Shown here piece by piece: positions 8,839-18,729 of a DNA stretch of 64,000 nucleotides. Both the position numbers and the translations under genes were made by a program. Numbering within the stretch: the stretch's first letter is position 1; every line of letters begins with the position of its first letter. Below the pieces are notes generated by a model. The model was given only the letters and a program-made list of their open reading frames with translations. It made no database searches and was not told the DNA's origin. Location of the stretch: positions 1,240,001-1,304,000 of the forward strand of contig NZ_VIWU01000001.1 of NCBI RefSeq assembly GCF_007994075.1. The letters run 5' to 3'. The stretch is from Pseudonocardia hierapolitana. GTDB lineage: Bacteria; Actinomycetota; Actinomycetes; Mycobacteriales; Pseudonocardiaceae.

Positions 8839-8925
8839 TTGACTTGGCACCACATTGGTGCCATCTTGGCTCTCATGCACCTGATGCCGGCGCCGCTGTC
8901 GGCCCGGCCCGCGGTCGTCGGCTGA
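8839..8925 (+). promoter_or_regulatory. Promoter/operator with a vestigial 16-codon ORF
   Basis: A -35-like TTGACT at 8839 runs into the palindrome TGGCACC-ACATT-GGTGCCA (8845-8863). Twelve bp later an ATG at 8875 opens a frame that stops at 8923-8925. The pattern resembles the autoregulated promoters of actinobacterial ribbon-helix-helix antitoxin genes, but the reading frame is far too short to be functional. Confidence 0.4.
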
Positions 8926-8998
8926 GGACGGAAATTCGCACTCAGCACCATTTCGCCGATCAGCGCTAATACCCGCCTGAACCCGATTCGGAGAGACC

Positions 8999-10198
8999 AT
9001 GGAACACACCGTCACCACGCTGCCGACCGCGCGCCGGCCCGGCTGTCCCTTCGACCCGCCCCAGGAGCTGATCACGGCCCGCGAGCACGGGCCGATCAGC
9101 CGCTACCCCTTCCCCGACGGGCACCAGGGCTGGCTGGTCACGGGGTTCGACCTGGTCCGGTCCGTCCTGGCCGACCCGCGGTTCAGCTCACGCAGGGAGC
9201 TGATGCGCCACCACCCGTACATCGACATGGGCGACATCGAGGTCCCTCCTGCGCCGCCCGGCGAGTTCCTGCTCATGGACGAGCCCCAGCACGGGCGCTA
9301 TCGGAAGCCGCTGGTGGGCAGGTTCACCGTACGACGGATGCGGCTGCTCACCGAGCGCGTCGAGCAGATCACCGCCGACCACCTGGATGCCATGGAGGAG
9401 GCCGGGCCGCCGGCGGACCTGGTGACCGCGTTCGCCACGCCCATCCCCGCGATCATGATCTGCGAGCTGTTGGGGGTGCCCTACGAGGATCGGGGCTCCT
9501 TCCAGAAGCAGGTCGAGTCGTTCATGAGCGGGGAGACGAGCGACGAGGACCTGATGGCGGCCTACACCGCGGTCCAGCAGTACCTCGCGGAGCTGGTGGC
9601 GGCCAAGCGCGCGAACCCCACCGACGACGTGCTCAGCGACCTCACCGACAGCGACCTGACCGACGAGGAGCTGAAGGGGATGAGCCTGATCCTGCTGGCG
9701 GCCGGGCTCGACACCACCGCGAACATGCTGGCGCTGGGCACCTTCGCGCTGCTGCGCAACCCGGCGCAGCTGGCCGCGCTGCGCGCCGAACCCGCGCTCG
9801 CCGACCGGGCGGTGGAGGAGCTGCTGCGGTACCTGAGCGTCGCGAAGTCGTTCATGAGGACGGCGCTGGAGGACGTCGAGCTCGGCGGCCGCACCATCGA
9901 GGCCGGCTCGACCGTCATCCTGTCGTACAACACCGCGAACCGAGACCCCGAGCGGTTCACCGATCCCCACGTGCTCGACCTGCGCAGGCAGGACGGCGGG
10001 CACCTGGCCTTCGGCCACGGCATCCACCAGTGCCTGGGTCAGCAGCTGGCCCGCGTCGAGATGCGGGTCGCGTTCCCCGCGCTGGTCAACCGCTTCCCGA
10101 CGCTGCGCCTGGCGGTACCGGCCGACGAGGTCGCCCTGCGCCCGGAGACCGCGGACATCTACGGCGTGAAGAGCCTCCCGGTCACCTGGGACGCATGA
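8999..10198 (+). CDS. Cytochrome P450
   Basis: 399-aa soluble bacterial P450. The I-helix oxygen-activation motif reads AGLDTTANM (A/G-x-D-T-T), the ExxR pair follows in the K-helix region (EELLRYLSV...), and the heme loop FGHGIHQCLGQQLAR contains the thiolate ligand C345. Length and motifs fit the CYP105/107-like actinobacterial group. The ATG at 8999 follows GGAGAG. No ferredoxin or reductase gene is adjacent, so it must use partners elsewhere. The substrate cannot be told from sequence. Confidence 0.93.
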   Translation: MEHTVTTLPTARRPGCPFDPPQELITAREHGPISRYPFPDGHQGWLVTGFDLVRSVLADPRFSSRRELMRHHPYIDMGDIEVPPAPPGEFLLMDEPQHGRYRKPLVGRFTVRRMRLLTERVEQITADHLDAMEEAGPPADLVTAFATPIPAIMICELLGVPYEDRGSFQKQVESFMSGETSDEDLMAAYTAVQQYLAELVAAKRANPTDDVLSDLTDSDLTDEELKGMSLILLAAGLDTTANMLALGTFALLRNPAQLAALRAEPALADRAVEELLRYLSVAKSFMRTALEDVELGGRTIEAGSTVILSYNTANRDPERFTDPHVLDLRRQDGGHLAFGHGIHQCLGQQLARVEMRVAFPALVNRFPTLRLAVPADEVALRPETADIYGVKSLPVTWDA

Positions 10199-10234
10199 CC
10201 GCGAGCCCGTACTGGATGAGGCCGCGTCTCGCGG

Positions 10235-11296
10235 TCAGGAACCGAGGAAGGCGAGGAGCTCGGTGGTGACGAACCCGGGGTTCTCCTCGGCGAGCCAGTG
10301 CCCGGATCCGGGCACCTCCACCGCACGGACGATGTTCTCGGCGCGCGGTGCCAGGGTCGCCCTGGTGGAGTCGAGCAGGCCGGCGGCGGTCATCAGCAGC
10401 GTCGGTGTGGAGATCGGCCGGGCCGCGACGTTGTCCGCCACGTCCCGGGCGAGGGTGCGGTAGAGCTCGAACCCGCCGTGCAGGACCGCGGGGCGGCCGT
10501 ACGTGCGGGCGTACTCGTCGATCTCGGCGTCGTCGAAGGGCGGAGCGGCGCCGGGGCCACCGAAGGCGGTGCCGCCGAACGCGACCTGCGGGTAGAACAT
10601 GGCCAGGTACTCCCGGACGTCGTCGCCTACCACCGCCTCGGGCACCTGCGCCTGCATGTGGAAGGCGATGTGCCAACTCAGGCTGCGGTATCCCGCGGCG
10701 TCGATCGCGGGGCCGGGCAGCGGCAGGTCCAGGTAGCCGAGCTTCGTCAGGTCCTGCGGGAACTGAGCGGCGTACTGGAACGCCACCGCGGCGCCGAGGT
10801 CGTGGCCGACGACACCGGCGTCGCGCAGGCCGAGCCGCTCGGCGACGAGCGTGTGCACGTAACGGGCCAGCGTGGCCTTGTCGTAGGAGGGCGGCGCTCC
10901 CTCGCTGTCGCCGAGGCCGGGCAGGTCCACCGCGTACACCGTGTAGTGCTCGGCCAGCGCGGGCATGATGCCGCGCCACGCGAACCACGTCTGCGGCCAG
11001 CCGTGCAACAGGACCAGAGCTGGGCCGGAGCCGCCGGTGACGTGGTGCATGCGCACCCCGTCGACGTCGGTGAACTCGTGCCGGAAGGTGCGGGCGAACT
11101 CCGCGTCGCCGACGGTGCCCGAGTCGACACCGGCGCCCGCCTGCGGGGCGGCGGTGACGGCCGCGGCCGTGGCCGGGCCGGCCGGGGCTGCGCACGCAGC
11201 GGTCACCAGGACCATGATCGCGGCGGCCGCGGCGGCGACGGCCCGCAGCCGTGACGCGGCGGCGCCCTGACGGCCGTTCCGCTCCGGTTCGGACAA
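10235..11296 (-). CDS. Alpha/beta-hydrolase lipoprotein, epoxide-hydrolase type
   Basis: 353 aa. A signal with a possible lipobox (VTAACAAP near residue 35) directs it outside the membrane. The fold is that of epoxide hydrolases/haloalkane dehalogenases: oxyanion motif LLHGWPQTW, nucleophile aspartate in VVGHDLGAA, and the terminal histidine in PGSGHWLAEE. An Asp rather than Ser nucleophile favours ester-intermediate chemistry on epoxides. It converges on the P450 gene with a 36-bp gap. A P450/epoxide hydrolase functional link is possible, but they are not co-transcribed. Confidence 0.87.
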   Translation of the reverse strand: MSEPERNGRQGAAASRLRAVAAAAAAIMVLVTAACAAPAGPATAAAVTAAPQAGAGVDSGTVGDAEFARTFRHEFTDVDGVRMHHVTGGSGPALVLLHGWPQTWFAWRGIMPALAEHYTVYAVDLPGLGDSEGAPPSYDKATLARYVHTLVAERLGLRDAGVVGHDLGAAVAFQYAAQFPQDLTKLGYLDLPLPGPAIDAAGYRSLSWHIAFHMQAQVPEAVVGDDVREYLAMFYPQVAFGGTAFGGPGAAPPFDDAEIDEYARTYGRPAVLHGGFELYRTLARDVADNVAARPISTPTLLMTAAGLLDSTRATLAPRAENIVRAVEVPGSGHWLAEENPGFVTTELLAFLGS

Positions 11297-11330
11297 GGTG
11301 GCTCCCTGGCTCGGCTGAGGTCGTGGGTGG

Positions 11331-11882
11331 TCAGCGCCCGGTGGCGCCGTCGATGAGCTCGCGCAGGACGTCGGCGTGCCCGGCGTGCCGGCCGGTCTCC
11401 TCGATCATGTGCGTCACCGTCCAGCGCCAGGACGGTGCCGCGCCGCGCCGCCCTCCCGGTCGCGGACCGGCGGCGGCGAGGTCGGGGCAGGCGGCGATCA
11501 CCGCGTTGGCGCGGGCCGCGGTGTCCCGGTAGGCGCGCAGGATGTCGTCGGCGGTCTCGTCCCGGCCCGCGTGGAACGTGGCGGCCCAGTCGGTGACCGG
11601 CTCTCCGAGCAGCCAGTAGCGCTCCACGTGGGTGAGGTGCTTGACCAGGCCGAGCAGGTTGGTCCCGGACGCCACACCGGGCGTACGGATCTGCGGCTCC
11701 GGCACGCCGTGGGCCGTGGCGAGGACCGCCTCGCGCAGGTAGTCGAGGAACCCCACCAGCACGTCCTTCTCCCCGGGCCCGGTGGGCGGGGGGCCGGCGT
11801 CGCGGCGGCGCTTGCCGGATCGGCGCCGTCCGGCCACGGTCGTCCTCCCGGTTCCGGGACGCGGAGCCGCCGGCGCTGTCAT
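11331..11882 (-). CDS. DinB-family protein (DUF664)
   Basis: 183-aa member of the DinB/YfiT four-helix superfamily. After a basic, Gly/Pro-rich N-terminus come FLDYLREAVLATAHGV, the first metal histidine in LVKHLTHVERYWL, and the C-terminal HMIEETGRHAGHADVLREL, giving the usual three-His metal set. Related proteins act as thiol-dependent (mycothiol or bacillithiol) transferases. The ATG overlaps the stop of the methyltransferase upstream (ATGA at 11879-11882), so the two are co-translated. Confidence 0.88.
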   Translation of the reverse strand: MTAPAAPRPGTGRTTVAGRRRSGKRRRDAGPPPTGPGEKDVLVGFLDYLREAVLATAHGVPEPQIRTPGVASGTNLLGLVKHLTHVERYWLLGEPVTDWAATFHAGRDETADDILRAYRDTAARANAVIAACPDLAAAGPRPGGRRGAAPSWRWTVTHMIEETGRHAGHADVLRELIDGATGR

Positions 11883-12532
11883 GTGGCTGTCCGGCGGACG
11901 ACCAGCACGTTGTCGATGACGGTCGCGGCCTGGCCGTCGGGCCCTCGCGTACGCCGCCGGGGCATGTCCGCGCGCTCGAGGAGCCAGCGGGCCGGGTCGA
12001 GGGCCAGCTCGGCGAACACCTCGTCCGGTGTGGGGTGGTGGACGTCGGGGTCCTGGTTCCAGGACCAGGGCGCTGTCGAGCCGTGGTCGACGACCACGAG
12101 CCTCCCGCCGGGGTGCAACGCGTGCGCGGCGGCCCGCAGCACGGCCGGGCGGGGCAGCGCGAACGGCGTGTGGAGGTACTGGGCGGACACCAGGTCGAAG
12201 AGCCCCGCGGGGAACTCCTCGGCGAGGTCGACGCGATGCGCCGAGACCTGCTCGCCGAGGTCGAGGCCCCGTGCGGTCTCGGCGAGGCGGCGCACGGCGT
12301 TGGCGGAGATGTCGACCGCGGTGACCCGCCATCCGCGGCCCGCGAGCCAGAGCGCGTCGCCGCCGGCTCCGCACCCCAGGTCGAGGGCGGTGCCCGGCGG
12401 GAGCGGGGCCGTGATCTCGGCCAGCAGGGGGTTCACCCGCGCGGGCCGGGACGACCGGCGGGTGCGGTAGTGGTCCTCCCAGAAGCGGGCAGCCTCGGAG
12501 TCCGGTGCGGTGCCGGCGGACTGCGTACCCAT
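11879..12532 (-). CDS. Class I SAM-dependent methyltransferase
   Basis: 217-aa Rossmann methyltransferase. It shows motif I ALDLGCGAGGDALWLA, the acidic strand VTAVDISANAVRRL and a later RLVVVDHG strand. The N-terminal FWEDHYRTR is typical of a thiopurine/tellurite-resistance-like clade in actinobacteria. The ATG at 12532 lies after a GGGGACC-type site. It is divergent from the XRE-cupin regulator gene with the palindrome at 12607-12623 between them, so that regulator probably controls it together with the DinB gene. Confidence 0.87.
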   Translation of the reverse strand: MGTQSAGTAPDSEAARFWEDHYRTRRSSRPARVNPLLAEITAPLPPGTALDLGCGAGGDALWLAGRGWRVTAVDISANAVRRLAETARGLDLGEQVSAHRVDLAEEFPAGLFDLVSAQYLHTPFALPRPAVLRAAAHALHPGGRLVVVDHGSTAPWSWNQDPDVHHPTPDEVFAELALDPARWLLERADMPRRRTRGPDGQAATVIDNVLVVRRTAT

Positions 12533-12606
12533 CGCGGGTCCCCTCCTTCGGGGTCGGGGGCGGGTGGCACCACCTTCGCCCGCCACCTGCGCGTTGCGCA
12601 CGGGAA

Positions 12607-12623
12607 CTTGCCACTGCGGCAAG
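12607..12623. promoter_or_regulatory. Putative operator CTTGCC-N5-GGCAAG
   Basis: Perfect 6-bp arms around a 5-bp spacer, 10 bp before the regulator start and 75 bp before the divergent methyltransferase. Position suits autoregulation by the XRE-cupin protein and repression of both directions. Confidence 0.6.
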
Positions 12624-12632
12624 ATTGAAAGG

Positions 12633-13214
12633 GTGAGCGAGGAGATCGAGCACGTGCTCGACGCGGTCGGGCCGCGGCTGCGGGCACTGCGCCGGCAGCG
12701 CGGCATCACCCTGGCCGAGGTCGCGGCGAAGACCGGGATCTCGGAGAGCACGCTGTCCCGGCTGGAGAGCGGGCGGCGACGGGCGAACCTCGAGCTGCTG
12801 CTACCGCTGTCGAGCGCCTACGACGTCCCGCTCGACGACCTCGTCGGCGCGCCGCGCACCGGGGACCCGCGGATCCACCTGCAGCCGATCCACCGCTACG
12901 GAATGACCTTCATCCCGCTCACCCGCAGGCCCGGCGGGGTGCAGGCGTACAAGATGCTCATCCCGAGTTCGACGCGACCCGCCGAACCCACCCCGCAGAC
13001 CCACAGCGGCTACGAATGGCTCTACGTCCTCAACGGACAGCTGCGGCTGGTTCTGGGCGAGCGGGACATGGTCCTGCCCCCGGGAGAGGCCGCGGAGTTC
13101 GACACCACGCTCCCGCACTGGCTGGGATCGGCCGACGGGCGCGCGGTCGAGCTGCTCATCCTGTTCGGGCTGCACGGCGAACGCGTGCACGTCCAGCCGC
13201 GCACACGATCCTGA
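12633..13214 (+). CDS. XRE-family regulator with cupin domain
   Basis: 193 aa. An N-terminal HTH at about residues 12-65 (LRRQRGITLAEVAAKTGISESTLSRL) is joined to a C-terminal small-molecule-sensing cupin (HSGYEWLYVLNGQLRLVLGERD ... PPGEAAEFDTTLPHW). The GTG at 12633 sits after GAAAGG and immediately precedes the conserved SEEIEHVLDAVGPRLRALR start. Proteins of this form are local repressors of a divergent enzyme gene, here the methyltransferase/DinB pair. Confidence 0.92.
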   Translation: MSEEIEHVLDAVGPRLRALRRQRGITLAEVAAKTGISESTLSRLESGRRRANLELLLPLSSAYDVPLDDLVGAPRTGDPRIHLQPIHRYGMTFIPLTRRPGGVQAYKMLIPSSTRPAEPTPQTHSGYEWLYVLNGQLRLVLGERDMVLPPGEAAEFDTTLPHWLGSADGRAVELLILFGLHGERVHVQPRTRS

Positions 13215-13229
13215 CCGCGCCGTCGCACG

Positions 13230-13445
13230 TCAGCGACTCCCCTCGCGGGCCGCATCGAGGTCGAGGTCGCGGCCGACCTTCCCGGTGACCAGGCTGCCGT
13301 CGGCACGCACCGGGCCCGTGCCGGAGAGGAAGAGCAGATCGCCCGCGCGCACTGCGGGGACGTAGAGCCCCGCAGGCTGCAGCGGCACCGGGAGTTCGAT
13401 GCCGAGTTCGTGGATGCGTCGGGACGTGGTCGACGATGTCGTCAT
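13230..13445 (-). pseudogene. RidA/YjgF-family protein, 3'-truncated
   Basis: 71-aa frame. It matches the N-terminal part of the actinobacterial RidA-like family (RIHELGIELP ... PAGLYVPAVRAGDLLFLSG ... GKVGRDLDLDAA) and then stops. Complete members are about 150 aa, and the second half of the trimeric enamine/imine deaminase fold is missing. No remainder is found downstream, where the convergent XRE-cupin gene ends 15 bp away. The first half is intact with a normal ATG, so loss of the 3' end looks recent. It is unlikely to be functional. Confidence 0.7.
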
Positions 13446-13625
13446 GAAGGCGTTCCTACCGGCAGGCAACGGTCTCCGGCATCGGTGCTGGTCGCCCATC
13501 TCGCCGTGCTCGGGCGAGCACGCGCTCGGCGACCGCCCCGTAGGCACCCGGCCCGCAACACATGGGCACCGCGCACCCATCCGCGAAACCGACCACGCCG
13601 CCACCATCGACACGTGTCGAACCCC

Positions 13626-14387
13626 ATGACCGCGAACGTCCCGTCCGACTGGTACACCGACTTCTTCACCGAGCTGCCCAACGAGTTCTGGCGCCGGGCC
13701 GTGCCACCGGAGGCCACCGCGTCCGAGGTGGACTTCGTCTGCACCCGCATCGACCTCGCCCCGCGGTCCCGGGTGCTCGACGTGCCGTGCGGCAGCGGGC
13801 GGCACACCATCGCCCTCGCCGCTCGCGGTCACACCGTGGTCGGCGTGGACATCTCGACCGAGGCGATCGGCCACGCGCGACGCGCAGCGGCCGACGCCGG
13901 CGTCGACGTCGATCTGGTCGTCGCCGAGATGCGCGACATCCCCGCCGACGGCTCGTTCGACGCCGCCATCTGCATGGGCAACAGCTTCGGCTACCTCGAT
14001 CCCGACGGCCTGCACGAGTTCGTGACGGCACTCGCCGCGGCGATCCGACCGGGTGGTGGCCTGGTCGTCGACTTCTCGGCGGCCGCCGAGTCCGTCCTGC
14101 CCGGGTTCGTCGACGACCGGCCGCGCGACATGACCGTCGGCGACATCACGGTCTCCGGGTCGAACACCTACGACGTGGTGGGCAGCAGGTTGCTGAGCCA
14201 CTACCGGTTCCAGCGGGGCACCCAGGTGGTCGAGGTCACCGCTCTGCACCACGTCTACACCGTCGCGGCGCTGCGGCGACTGCTCGCCGACTGCGGCTTC
14301 ACCGAGATCCAGCAGTACGGCGGGCCCGGCGGTGAGCCGTTCACGGTCGGGACCGGTCGCCTCCTGCTCACCGCGCGCCGCAGGTGA
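13626..14387 (+). CDS. Class I SAM-dependent methyltransferase
   Basis: 253-aa methyltransferase: N-terminal DWYTDFFTELPNEFWRRA, motif I VLDVPCGSGRHTIALAARG, acidic strand VVGVDISTEAI, then MGNSFGYLD and GGLVVDFSAAAESV. The DVPCGSGR motif and the FF.ELPNEFW start are typical of a methyltransferase-25 group common in actinobacteria. The ATG at 13626 is used; an in-frame GTG at 13614 adds only four residues. It is divergent from the broken RidA gene. No partner gene suggests the substrate. Confidence 0.87.
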   Translation: MTANVPSDWYTDFFTELPNEFWRRAVPPEATASEVDFVCTRIDLAPRSRVLDVPCGSGRHTIALAARGHTVVGVDISTEAIGHARRAAADAGVDVDLVVAEMRDIPADGSFDAAICMGNSFGYLDPDGLHEFVTALAAAIRPGGGLVVDFSAAAESVLPGFVDDRPRDMTVGDITVSGSNTYDVVGSRLLSHYRFQRGTQVVEVTALHHVYTVAALRRLLADCGFTEIQQYGGPGGEPFTVGTGRLLLTARRR

Positions 14388-14426
14388 GTACCGCCAGCGC
14401 CTCCCCGCCTCCCAGCACCGAGGTCG

Positions 14427-15506
<1,080 letters not shown>

Positions 15507-15555
15507 CTCCTCGGGGCATCTCCGCGTGCGGAAGCAACTGCGCGCTACGCTAAAA

Positions 15556-15575
15556 CCTGACATTGACGTCAGAGG
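15556..15575. promoter_or_regulatory. MerR-type operator/promoter
   Basis: CTGAC (15557-15561) and GTCAG (15568-15572) flank a 6-bp spacer inside CCTGACATTGACGTCAGAGG, the layout of MerR-family overlapping -35/operator sites. It lies between the OYE and MerR genes. Confidence 0.6.
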
Positions 15576-15612
15576 CGAGGATTTGCGTCGCGGATCACAC
15601 GAGGAGGAGCCC

Positions 15613-15981
15613 GTGCGGATCGGGGTACTCGCGGAGCGGGCCGGAGTGAGCGTCCGGTCGCTGCGCTACTACGAGGAGCAAGGCCTGCTGACCAGCACGC
15701 GCAGCCCGAGCGGACAACGCCACTACGCCGAGGACGCGGTCGAGCGGGTGCGGTTCCTGCAACGCCTCTACACCGCCGGGCTGTCCAGCCGCACGATCGC
15801 CGAGCTGCTGCCCTGCGTCGACTCGCCCAGCGACGACAACACCGAGACCGCCTTCCGTCGGATGCTCGAGGAGCGCGACCACCTGACGACCCACATCGAC
15901 GAGCTGACCCGCGCCCGCGACGCCCTCGACGAGCTGATCGAGGCCAACCGCAGCTACTACACCGCACGGGCACTGGCCTGA
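15613..15981 (+). CDS. MerR-family transcriptional regulator
   Basis: 122-aa regulator. A winged HTH opens the protein (IGVLAERAGVSVRSLRYYEEQGLLTSTR), followed by the dimerising coiled coil (ERDHLTTHIDELTRARDALDEL). There is no long effector domain and no cysteine cluster typical of metal sensors, so it resembles MerR proteins controlling oxidoreductases. The GTG at 15613 follows GAGGAGGAG. The divergent OYE gene is its likely target. Confidence 0.92.
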   Translation: MRIGVLAERAGVSVRSLRYYEEQGLLTSTRSPSGQRHYAEDAVERVRFLQRLYTAGLSSRTIAELLPCVDSPSDDNTETAFRRMLEERDHLTTHIDELTRARDALDELIEANRSYYTARALA

Positions 15982-16033
15982 CGCACCACGGGATGCCCGC
16001 CTCCCGGCGAACCGAACGGGACGCGGGGCCGCG

Positions 16034-16957
16034 TCAGGCCGTGGGCCGCATGTGCTCCTGCGCCCATTCCTCGAAGCTGGTGAGCGGGATGCCGAGGTCC
16101 CTGGCGTACTGCGGACGCGCCGGCTGGCCCGCCACGTTCAGCCATTCGTGCGAGGCGCCCATCGCCGGCATCCCGGCGGCAACGGCCTGCTCCTCGGTCA
16201 TGTCCGGCGCGGACAGCCGCGTGCCGAGGGCGCGCGAGAGGACTTCGGCGATCTCCGTCATCGACAGGTAGTCGCTCGCCAGCTCCAGTTCGACCCCGTC
16301 GAACCGCTCCGGGGCGGCGATGGCCGCGGCGGCCGCCCTGCCGATGTCGTCCACCGCGACCAGGGACAGCCGGGTCCCGGGGTGGAGGACGCTCACGATG
16401 CCGCCCTCGATGCCGCGCGGGAACAGGAACGCCATGGACGGCAGGAAGTTCTCCATGAAGAAGGCCGGCTTGAGGATCGTCCAGTGCGAGAAGCCTGCCG
16501 CGCGGACCCGCTCCTGGATCGCGCTCTTGGCATCCAGGCTGGGCACCACGCCGGCCCAGCGACCCTCGGCCCATCCGGGGGTCTCGGCGTGCCGGCCGGC
16601 TCCGGAGGTGGACGTCTGCACGAACTGCGGCACTCCGGCGGCCTTCGCACCGTCGACGAGGTTGACGGCCTGAGCCACCTCCCCGGCGAAATCGAAGCCC
16701 TCGGCGGTCAGGGCGGGCGCCTGCACGGAGAAGACGGCGCGGGCGCCCTCGGCGGCCCGGATCACGGAGTCGCGGTCGTGGAGATCGCCGACGACCAGTT
16801 CCGCGCCGAGCGCCTCGACGGCCTTGGCCGGGTCGGTGGCCGGGTCCCGCACGAGGGCGCGGACGGGAACACCCGCCGCGAGCAGGGCACGCGCGGTGGC
16901 ACCGCCCTGCCTGCCGGTGGCGCCTGCGACCAGTACGGGCGCGGAAACCGTGGACAT
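16034..16957 (-). CDS. NmrA-family NAD(P)-binding protein
   Basis: 307-aa atypical short-chain dehydrogenase: Rossmann motif VLVAGATGRQGGATARALL at residues 6-24, LVRDPATDPAKAVEALGAE, then NmrA-type QFVQTSTSGAGRHAETPG. NmrA and HSCARG-like proteins bind NAD(P) and often act as redox sensors rather than enzymes. The start at 16957 follows GGAGGAGAACC. It is divergent from a TetR regulator 104 bp away and probably under its control. Confidence 0.9.
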   Translation of the reverse strand: MSTVSAPVLVAGATGRQGGATARALLAAGVPVRALVRDPATDPAKAVEALGAELVVGDLHDRDSVIRAAEGARAVFSVQAPALTAEGFDFAGEVAQAVNLVDGAKAAGVPQFVQTSTSGAGRHAETPGWAEGRWAGVVPSLDAKSAIQERVRAAGFSHWTILKPAFFMENFLPSMAFLFPRGIEGGIVSVLHPGTRLSLVAVDDIGRAAAAAIAAPERFDGVELELASDYLSMTEIAEVLSRALGTRLSAPDMTEEQAVAAGMPAMGASHEWLNVAGQPARPQYARDLGIPLTSFEEWAQEHMRPTA

Positions 16958-17061
16958 GGTTCTCCTCCGGGTGGGCTTCGAATGAAAACGGTGGGGCCCG
17001 CCGTTTCGACTCCGGTACGATATGGCGAGCCCCGCCACTTAGCAACCCTGGGGGTGACGCC

Positions 17062-17628
17062 ATGCCCGAGCGCCAGCGTGCGGACGCCCGGCGCAACTAC
17101 GCACGGATCCTCGCCGTGGCCGAGGCGGAGGTCGCCGCACACGGCGCCGCTGCGTCCCTCGAGCAGATCGCCCGCACCGCGGGGGTCGGCTCGGCGACCG
17201 TGCGCAGGCACTTCCCGACCCGCCGCGCACTGCTGGAGGCGGTATCCCGGACGCGGATCGAGGCCCTGTGCGTCCGCGCCCACGACCTCACCGGCACGGG
17301 CGACAGCCACACCGCGCTCCTGGAGTGGCTGAGCGACGTCGTCGACTACTGCGTCTCCGCCCGGGGCCTGGCCGCCGCGCTGGCCTACGACGGCGCCGGG
17401 TCCGACCCGGTGCACGAGAACGCCTGCTCGGCGGCGGTGGAAGAGGCGGCAGGCCCGCTACTGCGCCGCGCCGCGCAGGACGGCGCTGTGGCGAGCGACG
17501 TCACCGTCGAAGACCTGATCACGCTGATCGTCGGCATCGTCCTGGCCACGGAGCACCACCCCGACCCCGCCACCCGGGCACACCGGCTGTTCCGGCTGAC
17601 GGTGGCAGGGCTGAGCCCGCAGAGCTGA
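17062..17628 (+). CDS. TetR-family transcriptional regulator
   Basis: 188 aa, with an N-terminal TetR HTH (NYARILAVAEAEVAAHGAAASLEQIARTAGVGSATVRRHF is the recognition region, about residues 12-48). The helical C-terminal ligand domain resembles the SBI-type TetR_C group. The ATG at 17062 lies after GGGGGTGA. It is divergent from the NmrA gene, which is its likely target. Confidence 0.9.
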   Translation: MPERQRADARRNYARILAVAEAEVAAHGAAASLEQIARTAGVGSATVRRHFPTRRALLEAVSRTRIEALCVRAHDLTGTGDSHTALLEWLSDVVDYCVSARGLAAALAYDGAGSDPVHENACSAAVEEAAGPLLRRAAQDGAVASDVTVEDLITLIVGIVLATEHHPDPATRAHRLFRLTVAGLSPQS

Positions 17629-17850
17629 ACGAGGCGCCCGGCAGGCAGCGTCGAGCGCGGTCACAGGATCAGCGCTACGCACTGCGATGTGGATGCCCTC
17701 CTGCCGGCGCCCTGGCGCCCTCGCCGGCGGCGCCGTTGCGCCGGGGAGGGCGACTCGCTGATCGGCAGTTTCCGCGCGGAAGTCCAGGGCACCCACGGGG
17801 CTCCGGCACTCGCCGGTGTCGGAACCGTCCCGATCGCTCCCAGGAGAACG

Positions 17851-18729
17851 ATGTTCTTCCACCGCCAGGAACTCCAGTTCAGGTCCACGCCCGATCAACC
17901 CGACGCCGTGTACGCGCGCAAGCTGCAAGAGGTGCTCGGCGGCCAGTACGGCGAGATCACCGTGGCGATGCAGTACATGTTCCAGGGCTGGAACTCCCAC
18001 CTCCCCGGCAAGTACCGCGATCTCGTCTTCGGGATCGGCGCCGAGGAGTTCGGCCACGTCGAGATGCTCGCCACCATGATCGCCCAGCTGCTCGAGAAGG
18101 CGCCCCTGGGCATCACCAGCGATGCGGTGCAGGACGACCCGACCGTCGCCGCTGTCGTCGGCGGGACGGACGTGCAGCACGCGATCGTGGCCGGTGCGGG
18201 CGCCCGCCCCGTGGACAGCAACGGCAACCCGTGGCAGGGCAGCTACATCACCGGCAGCGGCAACCTGCTCGCCGACTTCACCGCCAACGCCAACGCCGAG
18301 ATGCAAGGCCGCACACAGGTCGCGCGGCTGTACCACATGACCGACGACCACGGTGTCCGCGAGCTGCTGTCCTTCCTGCTCGCCCGCGACACCATGCACC
18401 AGAACCAGTGGCTCGCCGCGGCCGTGGAACTGCAGGAAGAGGGCTACGAGGGAATGCCCGTGCCCAGCAACTTCCCGCAGAGCAAGGAGTACACCGAGGT
18501 GTCCTACCAGTACCTCAACTTCAGCGACGGCAAGGAGGCGGCAAACGGGCGCTGGGCGAGCGGGCCCACCCCGGACGGGCACGAGTTCAGCTACCACGAC
18601 GGGCCCACGACGCACGAGCCGATGCCGGCCCCCACCCGGCCCGATTCGCGCATGTACGGCACCACCGACCTGCCCAACCCGGTCGAGAAGGCGGCCGGGG
18701 CCGTCCAGGACAAGCTCAACCGCGAGTGA
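17851..18729 (+). CDS. Manganese catalase
   Basis: 292-aa dimanganese catalase that breaks hydrogen peroxide into water and oxygen. All five metal ligands expected from the family are visible at canonical spacing: E35, E66, H69, E150 and H183 (in GEITVAM, EEFGHVE, NANAEMQ and DTMHQNQW). The C-terminal tail (HEPMPAPTRPDSRMYGT ...) is the usual extension. The ATG at 17851 follows CAGGAGAAC and gives the typical MFFHRQELQ start. The gene stands alone, with gene-free DNA on both sides. Confidence 0.95.
   Translation: MFFHRQELQFRSTPDQPDAVYARKLQEVLGGQYGEITVAMQYMFQGWNSHLPGKYRDLVFGIGAEEFGHVEMLATMIAQLLEKAPLGITSDAVQDDPTVAAVVGGTDVQHAIVAGAGARPVDSNGNPWQGSYITGSGNLLADFTANANAEMQGRTQVARLYHMTDDHGVRELLSFLLARDTMHQNQWLAAAVELQEEGYEGMPVPSNFPQSKEYTEVSYQYLNFSDGKEAANGRWASGPTPDGHEFSYHDGPTTHEPMPAPTRPDSRMYGTTDLPNPVEKAAGAVQDKLNRE

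Noticed and set aside
8721..8951. Minus-strand frame with APGYDLAGDAARAAALAAG
   Set aside because: The helical-looking stretch is short, has no family match I can name, and ends abruptly in decayed DNA.
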